Shown: positions 17,851-29,323, counted from the stretch's first letter. The stretch: DNA of 64,000 nt from Heterodera schachtii (GCA_023374025.1 SIJG01000208.1:18869-82868), one strand, 5' to 3'. The notes: generated by a model from the sequence alone, not told the origin. Program-made: numbers and translations.

Positions 17851-18637
17851 TTACGATTTTTTATGTTTTTTCAATATTTTTAGAGTGGTGGCTCCAATTT
17901 TCAAAAGGCCAGCAATTTCTTTGTCACTTAAAGACGGAGTTTCATTCTTCAATTTATAATAATCATTTATTTTGCTCATTTTTTCTTTTTTGGAATATCG
18001 AATTCCATCTAAAATTATAAAATTAAAATGAGCAAATTAAATTATTTAATTTAATTTAATTACTTTTGCCAATTTCAATGCCAAATTCCTTTTTCCATTT
18101 AATTAATGTTTCTTTGCCAATGCCCAACTCATTTGCAAATTGTTTCTCTTTAACATTTTTGTACATTCTTTTAAACTCATCAATTCGTACAATAAATTCC
18201 TTCTTTTTCTTTGCATAATAATTCTTTTCATAAATTCCAAATTCTTTTTTCCATTTATAAATTCTATCTCGACTAATTCCCAATTTTTCCGAAATTTTTT
18301 GCTCTATTTTAAGCCAAACTTTTCGCGAATGTTTCTTCCCCCTTTTCTTAATTCCTTCTTTTATTGCATGAAATTTATGAATAATTTCAAATTTTTGTTG
18401 ATTATTCAATTGATCATTCTGATCACTATCGATAAATTTAATTTGATCACTTTGACGATGATTTGCATTTTGATCAAGTTCATTTTCTTCCATTTTTTCA
18501 TTGTCCCATTTTTGGCCAAATATTTCATCAAAAGTTGGCCGAAGTTTTGAATTAAAATCATGCAAATTAACAGATAAAGCTTTATCGGTCACATTAATTA
18601 TGAATAATAACACGAAAACTATCACATAAATTGTCAT
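17851..18637 (-). CDS. secreted helix-turn-helix repeat protein, family copy 1
   Basis: Two exons (18064-18637 and 17851-18008) joined by a 55-bp GT/AG intron give 243 aa. The ATG at 18637 is chosen over 18655 because the copy at 27273 starts there. Residues 1-20 form a signal peptide (YVIVFVLLFIINVTDKALS). An Asp/Asn/Gln-rich stretch follows, with GQKWDNEK in front. Three similar units then end in IYKWKKEFG, LIKWKKEFGIEIGK and LKILKKHKK; each is a helix-turn-helix pattern with (A/S)xxLGI(S/G) before the recognition helix. HTH units suggest DNA binding, while the signal peptide suggests secretion: a possible effector acting in a host nucleus. The combination is seen; the role is inference. 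Confidence 0.65.
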
Positions 18638-19649
18638 TTTTTTTAAAATAAACAAAAATGAAATTTATCTTTTTTTGTTATTTAATTTAATTTTATTATA
18701 TAAATATTTTTATAAAATGTTTTCTCATTTACTGAATGTTTTTGGTGAAAAATTGATTCATTTTAAATGGTGAATTTTTGATTTTAAATCGTTATTTCAC
18801 TAATAAGCAAAAAAGATAACCATATAATTTCTTATTTCAAATAATTACATTTTGTAAAAATTGTTTTTTTTTTAAATTTTTTATGAAAATTAGGACTAAT
18901 ATTTTTAGGGTTTTGCCTATTTTTTTTCCTGAGCTCCGCGTTGCCTGAAACGCACGAAAACAATTTATTTTTCTGTTGTTATTAAGCTGCTTTTTGAGTT
19001 ATTAGTGCCTATTTTCTAGGCTTTTATTTTTAGAAGCTAAAAAAGCTAAAAAAAATTTTGAAAAAAAAACTATTTTGGCGTTTTGCCGAAAATTTATTTA
19101 AAAAATGCTTTCGCAAATTTCGCCTTTTTCGGTACCTTTCGCTTTCCGGAAAATTAGACCCCTAAGAATGAGGGATGAAATTGCCCTAAAATTTTCAAAA
19201 TTCGACATATAAATTGGCGATTTTTTTTTAGTGAAAACCTGTTTAAAAATGGTCAAAATTTCCAATTCCCCCCCCCCCCCCCGCGGCGCCTATCTGCGCA
19301 TCGGGACCCTAAAAATCCTTTATTTTCTTAAAAATTTGCTCAAAATCACAAAATTTGGTCATTCTTGTGGACAAATCTGTTAACAATAAATCAAGCCATT
19401 TTTGACTTTCCAGGTCACCATGAAGGAGTGATCTGATCAGTTTTTTGATGAACATCAATAGTTAAGCTAGCTTAATGATTTCAGATTTTTAAATGAACTA
19501 TAAGGTGGGTTTTCATGTTTGAGTCAAGACTTTTTTCCGCCCTTTTTTGAGTCAATTCTGATCGGTGGTGCTGGGATGTTAGTCAAAAAACCAACAAATG
19601 AAAAATTTTTAACAGAGAATTATTTATAAATTCGCCCAAAATCAACTAA

Positions 19650-19835
19650 ATTTTAAAGTCTTGGTACCATTTGATAGCCCCAAGTGTTTTCAATTTTCCT
19701 ACAAAGTTTCAAAAAATTCGTTAACTTTCAAAAAAGTTTTATCCCGAGAAGCTCAAAAAACTAAGTTTTTTTTCAACATTTTTGGTTATACATTCTTGCA
19801 ACTTTATGAAACTTTTTGAAATTTTGTAGACTAAT
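19650..19835. repeat. palindromic repeat, GATAGCCCCAAGTG type
   Basis: Member of the dispersed foldback family: TTGGTACCATTTGATAGCC and CTACAAAGTTTCAAAAAATTC mirrored by ACTTTTTGAAATTTTGTAGAC. A copy with the same context is at 28120-28330 in duplication copy B. Confidence 0.45.
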
Positions 19836-20479
19836 AGAAAGAAAGAAAGAAAGTCATATATTGAAGGCATTTACTTATACAAAAACAAAAAATAATAAAT
19901 CTACTTAAACAAGCAAAATTTTAAATTTTACAAATTTTATCACTAGGGAATAGAATTAGATGGATATTAAAGCTATGCCCATAAAATATGGACCAAAAAT
20001 CGCAAAATATGGACATAAATATTCAAAAATTGAGGGTGTAATTTGCTAAATTTAACGTAAAACTTTAAAAAATGGCTAAATATGGTATTAAAAATTATTT
20101 TAGAAGAAAAAAACAAGAAACAGCTCTAAAATTTAATTTTTTCGAGAGAATTTTAGCTAAAAAAAAGATTTTTTTTCGAAAATTTTCCATTCTCTGGGGT
20201 CAAAACGGCAAATTTAGCTGATGGGACCCGTTCTTATTGAGGTTTTTTGGAAAATGCTAAAATATGGATTTAAATGCCAAAATACGGACAAATATTGAAA
20301 TATGGAACATAAATCGCCAAATATGGAAAAATATTGATATATAAATCCATACTAGAAGCTTAAAACCAAGCTAAAAACATGTTTTTCGTGCGTTTCAGGC
20401 CTCCCCCAGTCCAGGAAAAAAAATATGGAATTTCCATATAATTTTATGCTCTATTGGTGCTAGGTCACTTCACAAAAAG

Positions 20480-20830
20480 TGCAAATTTGCTAAATTTTTG
20501 ACTAAATCAACTCATAACTTTTCTCAGACACAACCAAATTGCACAATCTTGGTATCATACGATATCCCTTGAATTGCTTTATTAGCTTGTTAAATTTCAA
20601 AAAATTTTATAAAGTTTCTCAAAAGTTATGACAATTTTTCCAGTTTTTTGGCTAGAACTTTTGAAAAACTTAATAAAAAAATTTTTAAATTTAGCAAGCT
20701 AATAGCGCAATTGAAGAGCTATCGTATGATACCAAGATTGTGCAATTTGGTTGTATCTGAGAAAAGTTATGAGTTGATTTAATCAAAAATTTAGCAAATT
20801 TGCACTTTTTGTGAAGTGGCCAACCACGGC
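20480..20830. repeat. palindromic repeat around AAAAGTTATGACAATTTTTCC
   Basis: Arms GGTCACTTCACAAAAAGTGC and GCACTTTTTGTGAAGTGGCC at the ends, with GATATCCCTTGAATTGC against GCAATTGAAGAGCTATCG inside. Its right half recurs in copy B at 46090-46190, where the left half is missing because of a later insertion. Confidence 0.6.
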
Positions 20831-20966
20831 TCTATTTATCACTTTGAGTCAAGACTTTTTTCCATCACACTGTATGAGCATTGAAAATTTCAAAAAATTT
20901 GGCCCATTTTCAAAAATGTTAAAATGAAAAAACAGAAAAACCATTATTCATCCATCCATTCATTCG

Positions 20967-21151
20967 TTCGTTTACTGGTCGCAAAACTCGGTTCGTTCAG
21001 CCAATTCATGCACAAAATGTTCAATTCCCTCCATTGCACTGGTCAAAGTTTTTGGAATGACTATTTTTTCAAAATCATCCAATTTTTTTTTAAGCCAACA
21101 CATCGCCAAACAGAGTCATTTTCAAATGCACATTCCACGAATCCTTTAGCT
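20967..21151 (-). pseudogene. terminal exon relic, duplication copy A
   Basis: Minus-strand reading parallels the open exon at 46332-46508 (SWNVHLKMTLFGDVLA ... GIEHFVHELAERTEFCDQ) but has an in-frame stop where copy B has a Glu codon and other changes. No further exons are seen. Confidence 0.5.
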
Positions 21152-21164
21152 TAGAGGGTGGCGG

Positions 21165-21570
21165 AGCGTAACCGGAAAATCGGTCAGTGGAAAATGCGTC
21201 AGTAGAAAATGCGTCAGTGATACAAATATTTTAAAATAAAGTTCTATGGCATTAGTATTGTAATATAGAAGTAAACTCTATAAGAAAATCGTTTTCAATT
21301 TCGCACCCTGGACGCGAACTCGAACAAAAAGTCGAAAAGTCAAAATTTTCAAATGCTAAATTCGAAAATTTTGACTCGACTTTTTGTTCGAATTCGGGTC
21401 CGGGGTTCGGAATTGGCCGAAATGGATACCTGATTCGTGGTCAGTGCCCCCGAAAACGCAAGGACTTGTTTTTATGACAATAAAATTTTCATTGTCGCAT
21501 TTTCTACTGGCGCATTTTCCACTGACGCATTTTCCACTGACGGATTGTCCACTGACGGATTGTCCGGGAG
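21165..21570. mobile_element. foldback element with TCCACTGACG subrepeats
   Basis: The left arm has GTCAGTGGAAAATGCGTCAGT units, the right arm TTTTCCACTGACGCATTTTCCACTGACGG units. Inner arms carry the TTCGAATTCGGGTCCGGGG module. It ends in GTCCGGGAGCC, shared with the elements ending at 47239 and 54992. It interrupts the coding fragment at 21571-21745. Confidence 0.6.
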
Positions 21571-21745
21571 CCGATCCCTTCTTATCTTCAGTCAGAATTT
21601 TGCCAAACAGTTTAATTCTCTTGGGGCTTCTTCTCACACAATTTGCCTCGGGGCTTTTCCCGTTTTGCCTTGGCTTGCATTTTCCCTCCAAAAAGTCGGC
21701 CACCCCTTTGGCAGTCATTCGCTGTTCTCTGTCCTTGGACGTCAT
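21571..21745 (-). pseudogene. unrecognised coding exon fragment, copy 1
   Basis: From an ATG at 21745 a frame reads MTSKDREQRMTAKGVADFLE and on through KSPEANCVRRSPKRIKLFGKILTE, then runs into the foldback element. A near-identical fragment interrupted by a related foldback lies at 47240-47414. Product not recognised. Either a duplicated gene remnant or sequence carried by the mobile elements. Confidence 0.45.
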
Positions 21746-21899
21746 ATTCTTAAAAAAAAAAGAAGAAAAAATGAATAAAAATTTCGACATTTTACCACTT
21801 TTCAAAAATTTATTATCGTAATTATTAGGGCTGGATTTTTTTGACACAAAAATTGCAAAATAAAAACTATGAAAAAGCAAAATTTATAAATATAAAATA

Positions 21900-22380
21900 T
21901 TTTAATTTTAAATTAAAAATATAATTTATAAATAGAAAAAATATTATTAGGACTGTCAATTTTATGTAATTATGAGGTTTTTATATATATTTTGGATTTT
22001 TAGCATTTTTTTTCTAAATTTTTTGAGATTTATAAAAAAATTTCTTGTGAAAAATGAAAAAAAAAATTTTTTTGAAAATGTACCCCTAAAAAGTGGTTTT
22101 TTTCAAAAAGGAGATACCAAAAGTTAATATTTAAATATACAAAAATGTGATTTTAAGCCTATTTAGGTCATTTTTTAATTTTAAATTAAAAATATAATTT
22201 ATAAATAGAAAAAATATTATTAGGACTGTCAATTTTATGTAATTATGAGGTTTTTATACATATTTTGGACTTTTTAGCATTTTTTTTCTAAATTTTTTGA
22301 GATTTATAAAAAAAATTTCCATTTTCCAACTCTCGGCCCCGGTCCCGGCCATTTCAAACTTCCAGGCTCTAATAACAATT
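21900..22380. repeat. AT-rich duplicated tract, no gene
   Basis: The stretch containing ATATTATTAGGACTGTCAATTT and TTTTTAGCATTTTTTTTCTAAATT occurs twice (about 21940-22080 and 22195-22320), probably two ends of one decayed element. Nothing coding is seen. Confidence 0.45.
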
Positions 22381-22744
22381 ATATGTTACCATGACTTTTG
22401 AGGTCCGTGGAATGGCCAAGTTGAGGTAAGCCGGCAGCCAGCCCAACGCCATTTTGCTATTGTTGAAAAGATCAAATTAACACCAATTCCAAAATAAGAA
22501 AATCATGGTAATAGTGAATCTGGTGTCCTCTCTTTTTAATTTTGAAAAATTAATTTGACATCAATTTCGAACCCCGGACCCGAATTCGAACAAAAAGTCG
22601 AAAATTCACCAAATTTGCTTTTATTGTCCGTAACCGTACAGAATGACTATTTTTAATATTGCAACGGTTTATTTAAGTAACAATTTAGGAACAAAAGAAA
22701 AATTTTTTTTTGAATTTCGGCTTTTTGTTCGAATTCGGATCAGG

Positions 22745-23126
22745 AATTTAAAATTGGTTGAAATTCAAGTCATATTCATGATCAGCAATCCCGAAAAGTC
22801 TAAGAACCATGTTTTTAGAGAATTGTTTAAAAAGGGGGGGAGGCGGCACCAGCTTCACTATTACCGAAATAATTACCACGGCTAAAATTGTTGTAAGCAC
22901 TCGAAAAGCCTTTGGCACTTTTCCGACAGAATTTGACACAGTTTCAGCATCATGACCATCCTTATCACTGTCATCATTGTCTTCCGTCATATTTTTCTTT
23001 TTGTCTGAATTTGTTTGCTTTTAATTGAATAATAATTAAATTTTAAATAATTATTTTACCATTTTTTACGCAAATTGCATATGGAATAAGCAGCAAAGCA
23101 AAGAACAAGCAAATTGCAAAACTCAT
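22745..23126 (-). pseudogene. 5' end of a small secreted or membrane protein gene
   Basis: Minus strand: exon 1 (23060-23126) starts at ATG and codes a signal peptide, FAICLFFALLLIPYAICV. A 55-bp GT/AG intron (23005-23059) leads into exon 2 from 23004, which codes MTEDNDDSDKDGHDAET, then a hydrophobic segment VLTTILAVVIISVIV. At about 22850 the frame runs into a foldback element (with the GAATTCGGATCAGG module), so the gene is cut or continues beyond an unrecognised splice site. Product not recognised. Confidence 0.45.
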
Positions 23127-23929
23127 ATTTAGCTCTTAATAATAATTATCGAAATAATGATTAAAACTAATAAAATAAAATAAAATCCTTTAAATTATAA
23201 AATAAATCATCAATAGGATTTCGTTTTTAGGCACAAAAAAATCGTAAAATAGGCATTAAATAGGTACAAAAATAGGCAAATAAAATTTTTATTAATGCTT
23301 TTTTACGTAGCAACAGTTTGTATTTCAATTGTAAATGAAATATTAAATATTATAAAGTTTTTTTTTCGAATAAGGCCAAATTTTTAAATCAAAAATTTTA
23401 ATCAAGAAAAAAATAAATAAATTTAAGGGGAAAATTTTTATAAAATTTTTTCAATTTTTAGGGGTGTATTTTCTGAAAATTTTTCAGGTCATTTAACAAT
23501 ATATCTTTGAAAAGGAAATTGGAAAATGATGAGATTGAAGGCCATGGAAAGCTTTTATTAGCACATTTTGTAAATATTTTTACAATATTTATCAAATTAA
23601 ACGTGACTATAAAAATTGGTGATTCTGCAAAGAGAAGAAAAATTCAGCACAATTTTAAGTACAAATGATCACTTCTGCTGGGGTATGGATAATTTGAGGA
23701 TTTACATTTCAATCATGCTAATACATATATTCACAATGCTAATAATTATTATGGGGTGTATTTTACAAAATTTTTCGCTATTTTTCGAAAAAAAACATTT
23801 TTTTTTTTTTTTTTTTTTGCCATTTTGGTCTCCATTTTTCAAAATATGGTAAATTGGGGGTCCGGCGGTGCCGTTAGCGGACCGGCTCAGTTCGGCCCCA
23901 GCACGATTCGGCCTCAGCGGCTTTTTGGC

Positions 23930-24130
23930 TATAACTTTTTCACTGTCAACCAAATTCAACATTAACATGCGCTATTAGCCTGCAAAATTTCAAAAAAATT
24001 GGTCAATTTTGAACAAATTTATGGCCAAAAAGTTGGAAAATTTGGTTTTTTGAACTCTTCTGACCATAACTTTTTTTAAATCTTAACGAAATTTTTCAGA
24101 ATTTTGCAGGCTAATAGAGGACACTTAGAG
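23930..24130. repeat. palindromic repeat, CTATTAGCCTGCAAAATTTC family
   Basis: Arms GCGCTATTAGCCTGCAAAAT and ATTTTGCAGGCTAATAGAGG around a centre with TTATGGCCAAAAAGTTGG. One of about nine such foldbacks in the window. Confidence 0.5.
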
Positions 24131-24513
24131 CTTTTTTTGCTTTTTAAATCTCCCGCCGTATAACCCTATTGAAAGCATTATAAATATTATTTCCTTAAGT
24201 GCCATATTAATTAATAGGGTTCGGAATTATATGGATACAAAATCGCAAAAATATGGACATAAATTTTCCACGGGGCGTAATTACGAAATGTCATGTGAAA
24301 TTATGATGAAATTCATGGCTTTCAATTATTTAATCTTATTTACTAATATTTTATTTAATAAATTCTACTGAAGATCATTTTCATCTATTGATCAAATTTT
24401 TGGTAATGCTTCTCCACATTCATTAAAAATTTAAATAAAAATTTATTTCTGATGGAATAATAATATAATAAAAAAATAATAATTAATTAATTATTTATAA
24501 AGTTTTTTTAGTG

Positions 24514-25271
24514 ATGCGTTTTCTCCTTTTTATATTTGTGTTCTTAATCATAAATAATTCAACTGACAAAACATTGTCAGTTAATCTGTGCAAAAAACTT
24601 GGGCCAACTTTTGTTGAAATATTTGGCGAAGAATGGGCAAATGAAATAATCGGAGAAAATTCAAATCAAAATGATCAAAATGAATCAATTGATCAGATTG
24701 ATCAATTGGATGTTCAACAAAAAAGCGAAATTATTCACAAATTTAACGCAATAAAAGAAGGAATTAGGAAAAAAGAGAAATATTCGAAAAAAGATTGTAA
24801 TAAAATTGAGTTAAAAATAGCGAGAAAATTGGGAATTAGTCGAATGAAAATTTATAAATGGAAAAAAGAATTAAAATTAAATCAAAAGAAAAGTAATGAT
24901 AAAAATTATTATGAAATGAAAAAGAGGGAATTTATTAAACAAATTGACGAGATTAAAAGAATGCCAAAATATGGAAAACATAAGCAATTTACAAAAGAGT
25001 TGGGCATTGGCGAAAAAACATTCATTAAATGGAAAAGGGAATTTGGCATTGAAATTGGCAAAAGTAAATTTAAATAAATTTAATTTATTTAATTTAATTT
25101 ATTTTATTTTTTTTTGAATGCTATTCGAATGAAGAAAAAATGTGCAAAATGACTGTTTATTATCAAATGAAAAAAGGAAATAATTCTTCATTGAGTGACA
25201 AAGAAATTGCCGGATTATTGAAAATCTCATTAGACACTCTAATAAGATGGAAAAAACAAATTAATTCGTAA
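24514..25271 (+). CDS. secreted HTH repeat protein, family copy 2, damaged splice site
   Basis: Exon 1 (24514-25063) codes a signal peptide (MRFLLFIFVFLIINNSTDK), a D/N/Q-rich linker and two HTH units ending IYKWKKELKL and FIKWKREFGIEIGK. A second-exon sequence, YSNEEKMCK through DTLIRWKKQINS, ends in TAA at 25269-25271. The GTAAAT donor is present at 25064, but the acceptor before exon 2 reads TTTTTTTTTGAATG and lacks the expected AG. Either a different site is used or this copy now ends by readthrough at 25075-25077. Start moved from an in-frame GTG at 24511 to ATG at 24514. Confidence 0.6.
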
Positions 25272-25289
25272 ACTTTCTTTATTTTTTTC

Positions 25290-26230
25290 TTATTTGTATT
25301 GGTGATAAATGACGATTTTCTTTTCTAATTTTTTTATTTTAATTTACCGTATTTGCTCTTTTTATCCCCCATGGGGGATTATTTTTCAACCCCCTCAGAG
25401 AAAGACTGTGGGATAAATGGAGACCGGGCGATTATTTTTCGGCAGATTTTTAATGACGTACCTAAGTGTAAAAGATGATGAAAAATTTTTTTATGGTTTA
25501 TTTTAAAAATTTTGTAAATTTTCTATTTTTTGACCCCTGGAAATTTAGGTAATTTTGGAAATTTAACTCACTTCAGGGTTGGACCTGCTAGTGAATAAAG
25601 ATTTTAAAAAAATCGGGAGAGACTTTTTATCTATTTTATTTGGTTTTCTATCAAAAAGATTAAAAAAGTTTCTCAAGGTGTTTGTTCTCGATCAGAATAT
25701 TAATTTATAAAAATTTTTTTTACCAAATTACAAAAAAAGTTATGTTCATAAATTTCAATAAGTGTTTAGTCAAAATTATTTGATCAGAATTTTTTTGAAA
25801 TCCTGTGAAATTATTATATTTTAAAAATAAATGGAGATTTCTTAGGGCTATCAAATAAATTAATTAAGTTTGGCTCAATTGCATTTTAATTTCACAGAGT
25901 TTCAAAAAAGGTCTGATCAAACACTTTTGACTAGACTTATTGAAATTTTATGACCATAACTTTTTTATAATTTTGTAAAAAAAATTTTAAATTAAGTTCA
26001 AAAATTGATCCCAAAATTTAATTAAATTTTTAAATTTTTTTTTTAAGTTTTCTTTTCTGCCACCGTATAAATTTCGATAGGCAATGTTTTGTGACTGTTG
26101 AAAAAATTTTATGATTTTAAAATTTAAATTTTTTTAGGCTTTATGCTAACAAGAAAATTGGCCCCGTCGAGACTGATCCGGGCAATGCATATTTTATGGC
26201 CATATTTTACGATTTTGTATCCATATTTTT
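25290..26230. other. AT-rich intergenic stretch without genes
   Basis: Contains a short dyad CCCATGGGGGATTATTTTTC / GGGCGATTATTTTTC near 25366-25440 and diverged foldback sequence with GTTATG(T/A)TCATAAATTTCAATAAG at about 25740-25940. No coding signal. Confidence 0.4.
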
Positions 26231-26468
26231 CCGAGCCCTAATAATAATAATTGAACATGATGTAAATTTTTGGTTTTAATTATTCAATATTTTGGCAATT
26301 ACAAATAATTTGTTTTTAAATTGCATTTGTCATTAAAAAAAGAGAGAAATAACAAATTAAGAGAAAATTGTATATTTTTTCTAATTTTTCATATAGAAAT
26401 AGGATTTGAGGATAAAAGCAGACACTGAAAATGCCGGTAAATAATGTCAATTCTAAATTTCAAATAAA

Positions 26469-27273
26469 TTAGCGATTCTTTTTGCTTTTTGTCCAAACAC
26501 TTAGAGTGTTGCGATTGATTTTTAAAAATTCAGCAATTTTATTGTGACTTAACGACGGATTCGCTTTCTTTAGATCATAATAAATATTCATTTTTCTCGC
26601 TTTTTCTTCGTTCGAATAACCTCCTAAAAATAATATAAAAAATGTAAAATTATTAATTAAATTTACTTTTGCCAATTTCAATGCCCAATTCCTTTTTCCA
26701 TTTTATTAATGTATCTTTGCCAATGCCCAATTCTTTCGCAAATTGTTTCTCTTTTCCATTTTTGGGCATTCTTTTAAATTCTTCAAGTCGTACAATAAAT
26801 TCCTTCTTTTTCTTTGCATAATAATTCTTTTTATTTATTTTTATTTTTCGGATTAATCCAAATTCTTTTTTCCATTTGTAAATTTTTGTCCGATAAATTC
26901 CCAATTTTTCCGAAATTTTTTGCTCTATTTTAAGCCAAACTTTTCGCGAATGTTTCTTCTCCCTTTTCTTAATTCTTTCTTTTATTGCGTGAAATTTGTA
27001 AACAAATTGTCGTTTTTGTTGATCATTGAATTGGTCAGTCTGATCATTACCGATTGAATCAGCCAAATTTAATTCGTTTTGATCAATTTGACGATGATTT
27101 GGATTTTGATTATTTTTATTTTCTTCTATTTTTTCATTGTCCCATTTTTGGCCAAATATTTCATCATAAGTTGGCCGAAGTTTTGAATTAAAATCATGCA
27201 AATTAACAGATAAAGCTTTATCGGTCACATTAATTATGAATAATAACACGAAAACTATCACATAAATTGTCAT
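26469..27273 (-). CDS. secreted helix-turn-helix repeat protein, family copy 3
   Basis: Two exons, 26667-27273 and 26469-26623, with a 43-bp GT/AG intron give 253 aa. Signal peptide MTIYVIVFVLLFIINV at the start, then GQKWDNEK and an N/Q/D-rich linker. HTH unit 1 ends in IYKWKKEFG, unit 2 in LIKWKKELGIEIGK, and unit 3, in exon 2, contains SLSHNKIAEFLKINRNTL. This is the best preserved copy, with both splice sites, both ends and all three HTH units. It lies in duplication copy B and is the paralogue of the gene at 17851-18637. Same interpretation: secreted or ER-lumen protein with DNA-binding-like repeats, function unknown. Confidence 0.7.
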
Positions 27274-28119
27274 TTATAAAATAAAAAAAATGAAATTTAT
27301 GTTTTTTTGTTATTTAATTTTATTTTATTATATAAATATTTCTATAAAAATATTTTCTCATTTTACTGCCAAGATTAATGTTTTTTGTGAAAAATTGATT
27401 CATTTTAAATGGTGAATTTTTGATTTTACATCAATTATTTCACTAATAAACAAAAAAGATAACATTTATTTCTTATTTCAAATAATTACATTTTTAAAAA
27501 TGGTTTTTTTAATTTTTATGAAATTTAGGGCTAACACCCTTTAAATATGTTTTTTTTTGTTATTGTTAAGCTACTTTTCGAGTTATTAGTGCTTATGTCT
27601 TTTATTTTTAGAGCCTAAAAAGCTTAAAAAATTTTGAAAAAAAAACTTATTTGGCGTTTTGCCGAAAATTTATAAATAAAAATGCTTTCGCAAATTTCGC
27701 CTTTTTCGGTATTTTTTAGTGAAAACCTGTTTAAAAATGGTCAAAATTTCCAAGTCCCCCCCCGCGGCGCCTATCTGCGCATCGGGACCCTAAAAATCCT
27801 TTATTTTCTTAAAAATTTGCTCAAAATCGCAAAATTTGGTCATTCTTGTGGACAAATCTGTTAACAATAAATCAAGCCATTTTTGACTTTCCAGGTCACC
27901 ATGAAGGAGTGATCTGATCAGTTTTTTGATCAAATATCAATAGTTAAGCGCTAGCTTAATGATTTCAGATTTTTAAATGAACTATAAGGTGGGTTTTCTT
28001 ATTTGAGTCAAGACTTTTTCCGCCCTTTGTTGAGTCAATTCTGATCTGATCGGTGGTGCTCTGGGATCTTAGTCAAAAAACCATCAAACGGAAAATTTTA
28101 ACAGAAAATTATTTATAAA

Positions 28120-28335
28120 TTCGCCAAAAATGAACTAAATTTTAAAGTCTTGATATCATTTGATAGCCCCAAGTGTTTTCTATTAACCTACAAAATTTCA
28201 AAAAAATTCGTTAACTTTCAAAAAAGTTAATCCTGAGAAGCTCAAAAAAACTAAGTTTTTTTTCAACATTTTTGGTTATAACATTCTTGCAACTTTACGA
28301 AATTTTTAGAATTTTGTAGACTAATAGAAAAAAGA
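28120..28335. repeat. palindromic repeat in duplication copy B
   Basis: Counterpart of 19650-19835 with the same arms (TGATAGCCCCAAGTGTTTTC, CTACAAAATTTCAAAAAAATT). Confidence 0.45.
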
Positions 28336-28390
28336 AAGTCATATATTGCGGGTAATTGCTTATACAAAAACAAAAAAATAATAAATCTAC

Positions 28391-28398
28391 TTAAACAA
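28391..28398. repeat. 8-bp target duplication TTAAACAA, left
   Basis: Identical to 44551-44558. In duplication copy A the same site is single and uninterrupted. Confidence 0.85.
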
Positions 28399-28436
28399 CA
28401 GGGGTGGGACAACTCTCGCCTCTCGTCTCTCGCCTC

Positions 28437-28442
28437 TCGCCA
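28437..28442. repeat. 6-bp target duplication TCGCCA, left
   Basis: Matches 43622-43627 exactly, the size expected for Polinton insertion. Confidence 0.9.
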
Positions 28443-29163
28443 AGTAGTATAGAGCGTCAAAAGCGCACGGTTGCGCACGGGTGTTTCCCGCACGAACCCG
28501 TGCCTATAGGAGGGGTGCATCCCTTTGATGTTGCCGCCTCTCACGAACCCGTGCCTATGGGAGGGGTGCAGACCTTTGATGGTGCCGCCCCGGAACGAAC
28601 CCGTGCCTATGGGAGGGGTGCGACCCTTTGATGTTGCCGCCCGGAACGAACCCAAACCTATTGGACCACTTTGAAGTCGCCGCCCAACGAACGCAAACCT
28701 ATTGGACCACTTTGATGTTGCCGCCCAGAACCGAAACCTATTGGACCTCTTTGATGTTGCCCCGCAACCAAATCCAATTTCCCCAAATCCGCACGGGTGC
28801 TTTTTTTTTTTGCTCATTCCTCCCCGCCGATGCACCGCCGCGCAAATTAATCGATAAAAATAATCAATAATGACACTGCCCGCCCTCCCCGCCGATGCCG
28901 AGTCGCGCAAACTAATCAATAAAAAAATCAATAATGACACTGCCCGCCCTGCCCATCGATACCAGTCGCGCAAATTAATCGATAAAAATAATCAGTAATG
29001 ACACTGCCCGCCCTGCCCATCGATGCCGAGTCGCGCAAACAAATCAATAAAAAAAATCAATAATGGCACTGCCCCACCCTCCCCATCGATGCTGCCGCCG
29101 CGCAAATTAATCGATAATACATCGCCACTCTAATCCGCACCGTCGGTGTGCCGCTATGCCGAG
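28443..29163. repeat. E2 left terminal inverted repeat
   Basis: About 720 bp, complementary to 42833-43621. It contains serial subrepeats: first units with CGAACCCGTGCCTAT(G)GGAGGGGTGC, then CCTATTGGACCACTTTGA units, then units with CGCGCAAA(T/C)TAATC(G/A)ATAAAAA and CACTGCCCGCCCT. Unit number differs between the two ends. Further diverged units continue to about 29290. Confidence 0.9.
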
Positions 29164-29323
29164 TAAATCGATAATGACACTGCCCACCCTCCCATCGATT
29201 CCGAGTCGCACAAAAAAATCAATAATAACATCCACCACCTTCCCAGCCGATGCACCTCCACACGAAGTAACGATAACAACATCAATCAATAAAATAGGGG
29301 GACCGTCCCAACAAAAGAAATTT

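Larger units (their letters stand above)
17550..21160. repeat. segmental duplication copy A
   Basis: This block is repeated as 26230-28398 plus 44551-46520. Both contain an HTH family gene, the same ccccgcggcgcctatctgcg stretch, the same palindromic repeats and the same terminal exon relic. Copy A lacks the hAT and Polinton insertion (uninterrupted ttaaacaagc at about 19903) and lacks the 987-bp element found at 45107-46093. Apart from the gene at 17851-18637 and repeats I see no gene in 18700-20900. Confidence 0.8.
26230..28398. repeat. segmental duplication copy B, left part
   Basis: Parallel to 17550-19910. It ends exactly at the hAT insertion (TSD TTAAACAA at 28391-28398) and resumes at 44551. 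Confidence 0.8.

Noticed and set aside
24223..26241. A 2-kb hAT element with TAGGGTTCGG and CCGAGCCCTA ends around HTH copy 2
   Set aside because: The ends look right but the flanking octamers do not match, so it may be two separate element ends.
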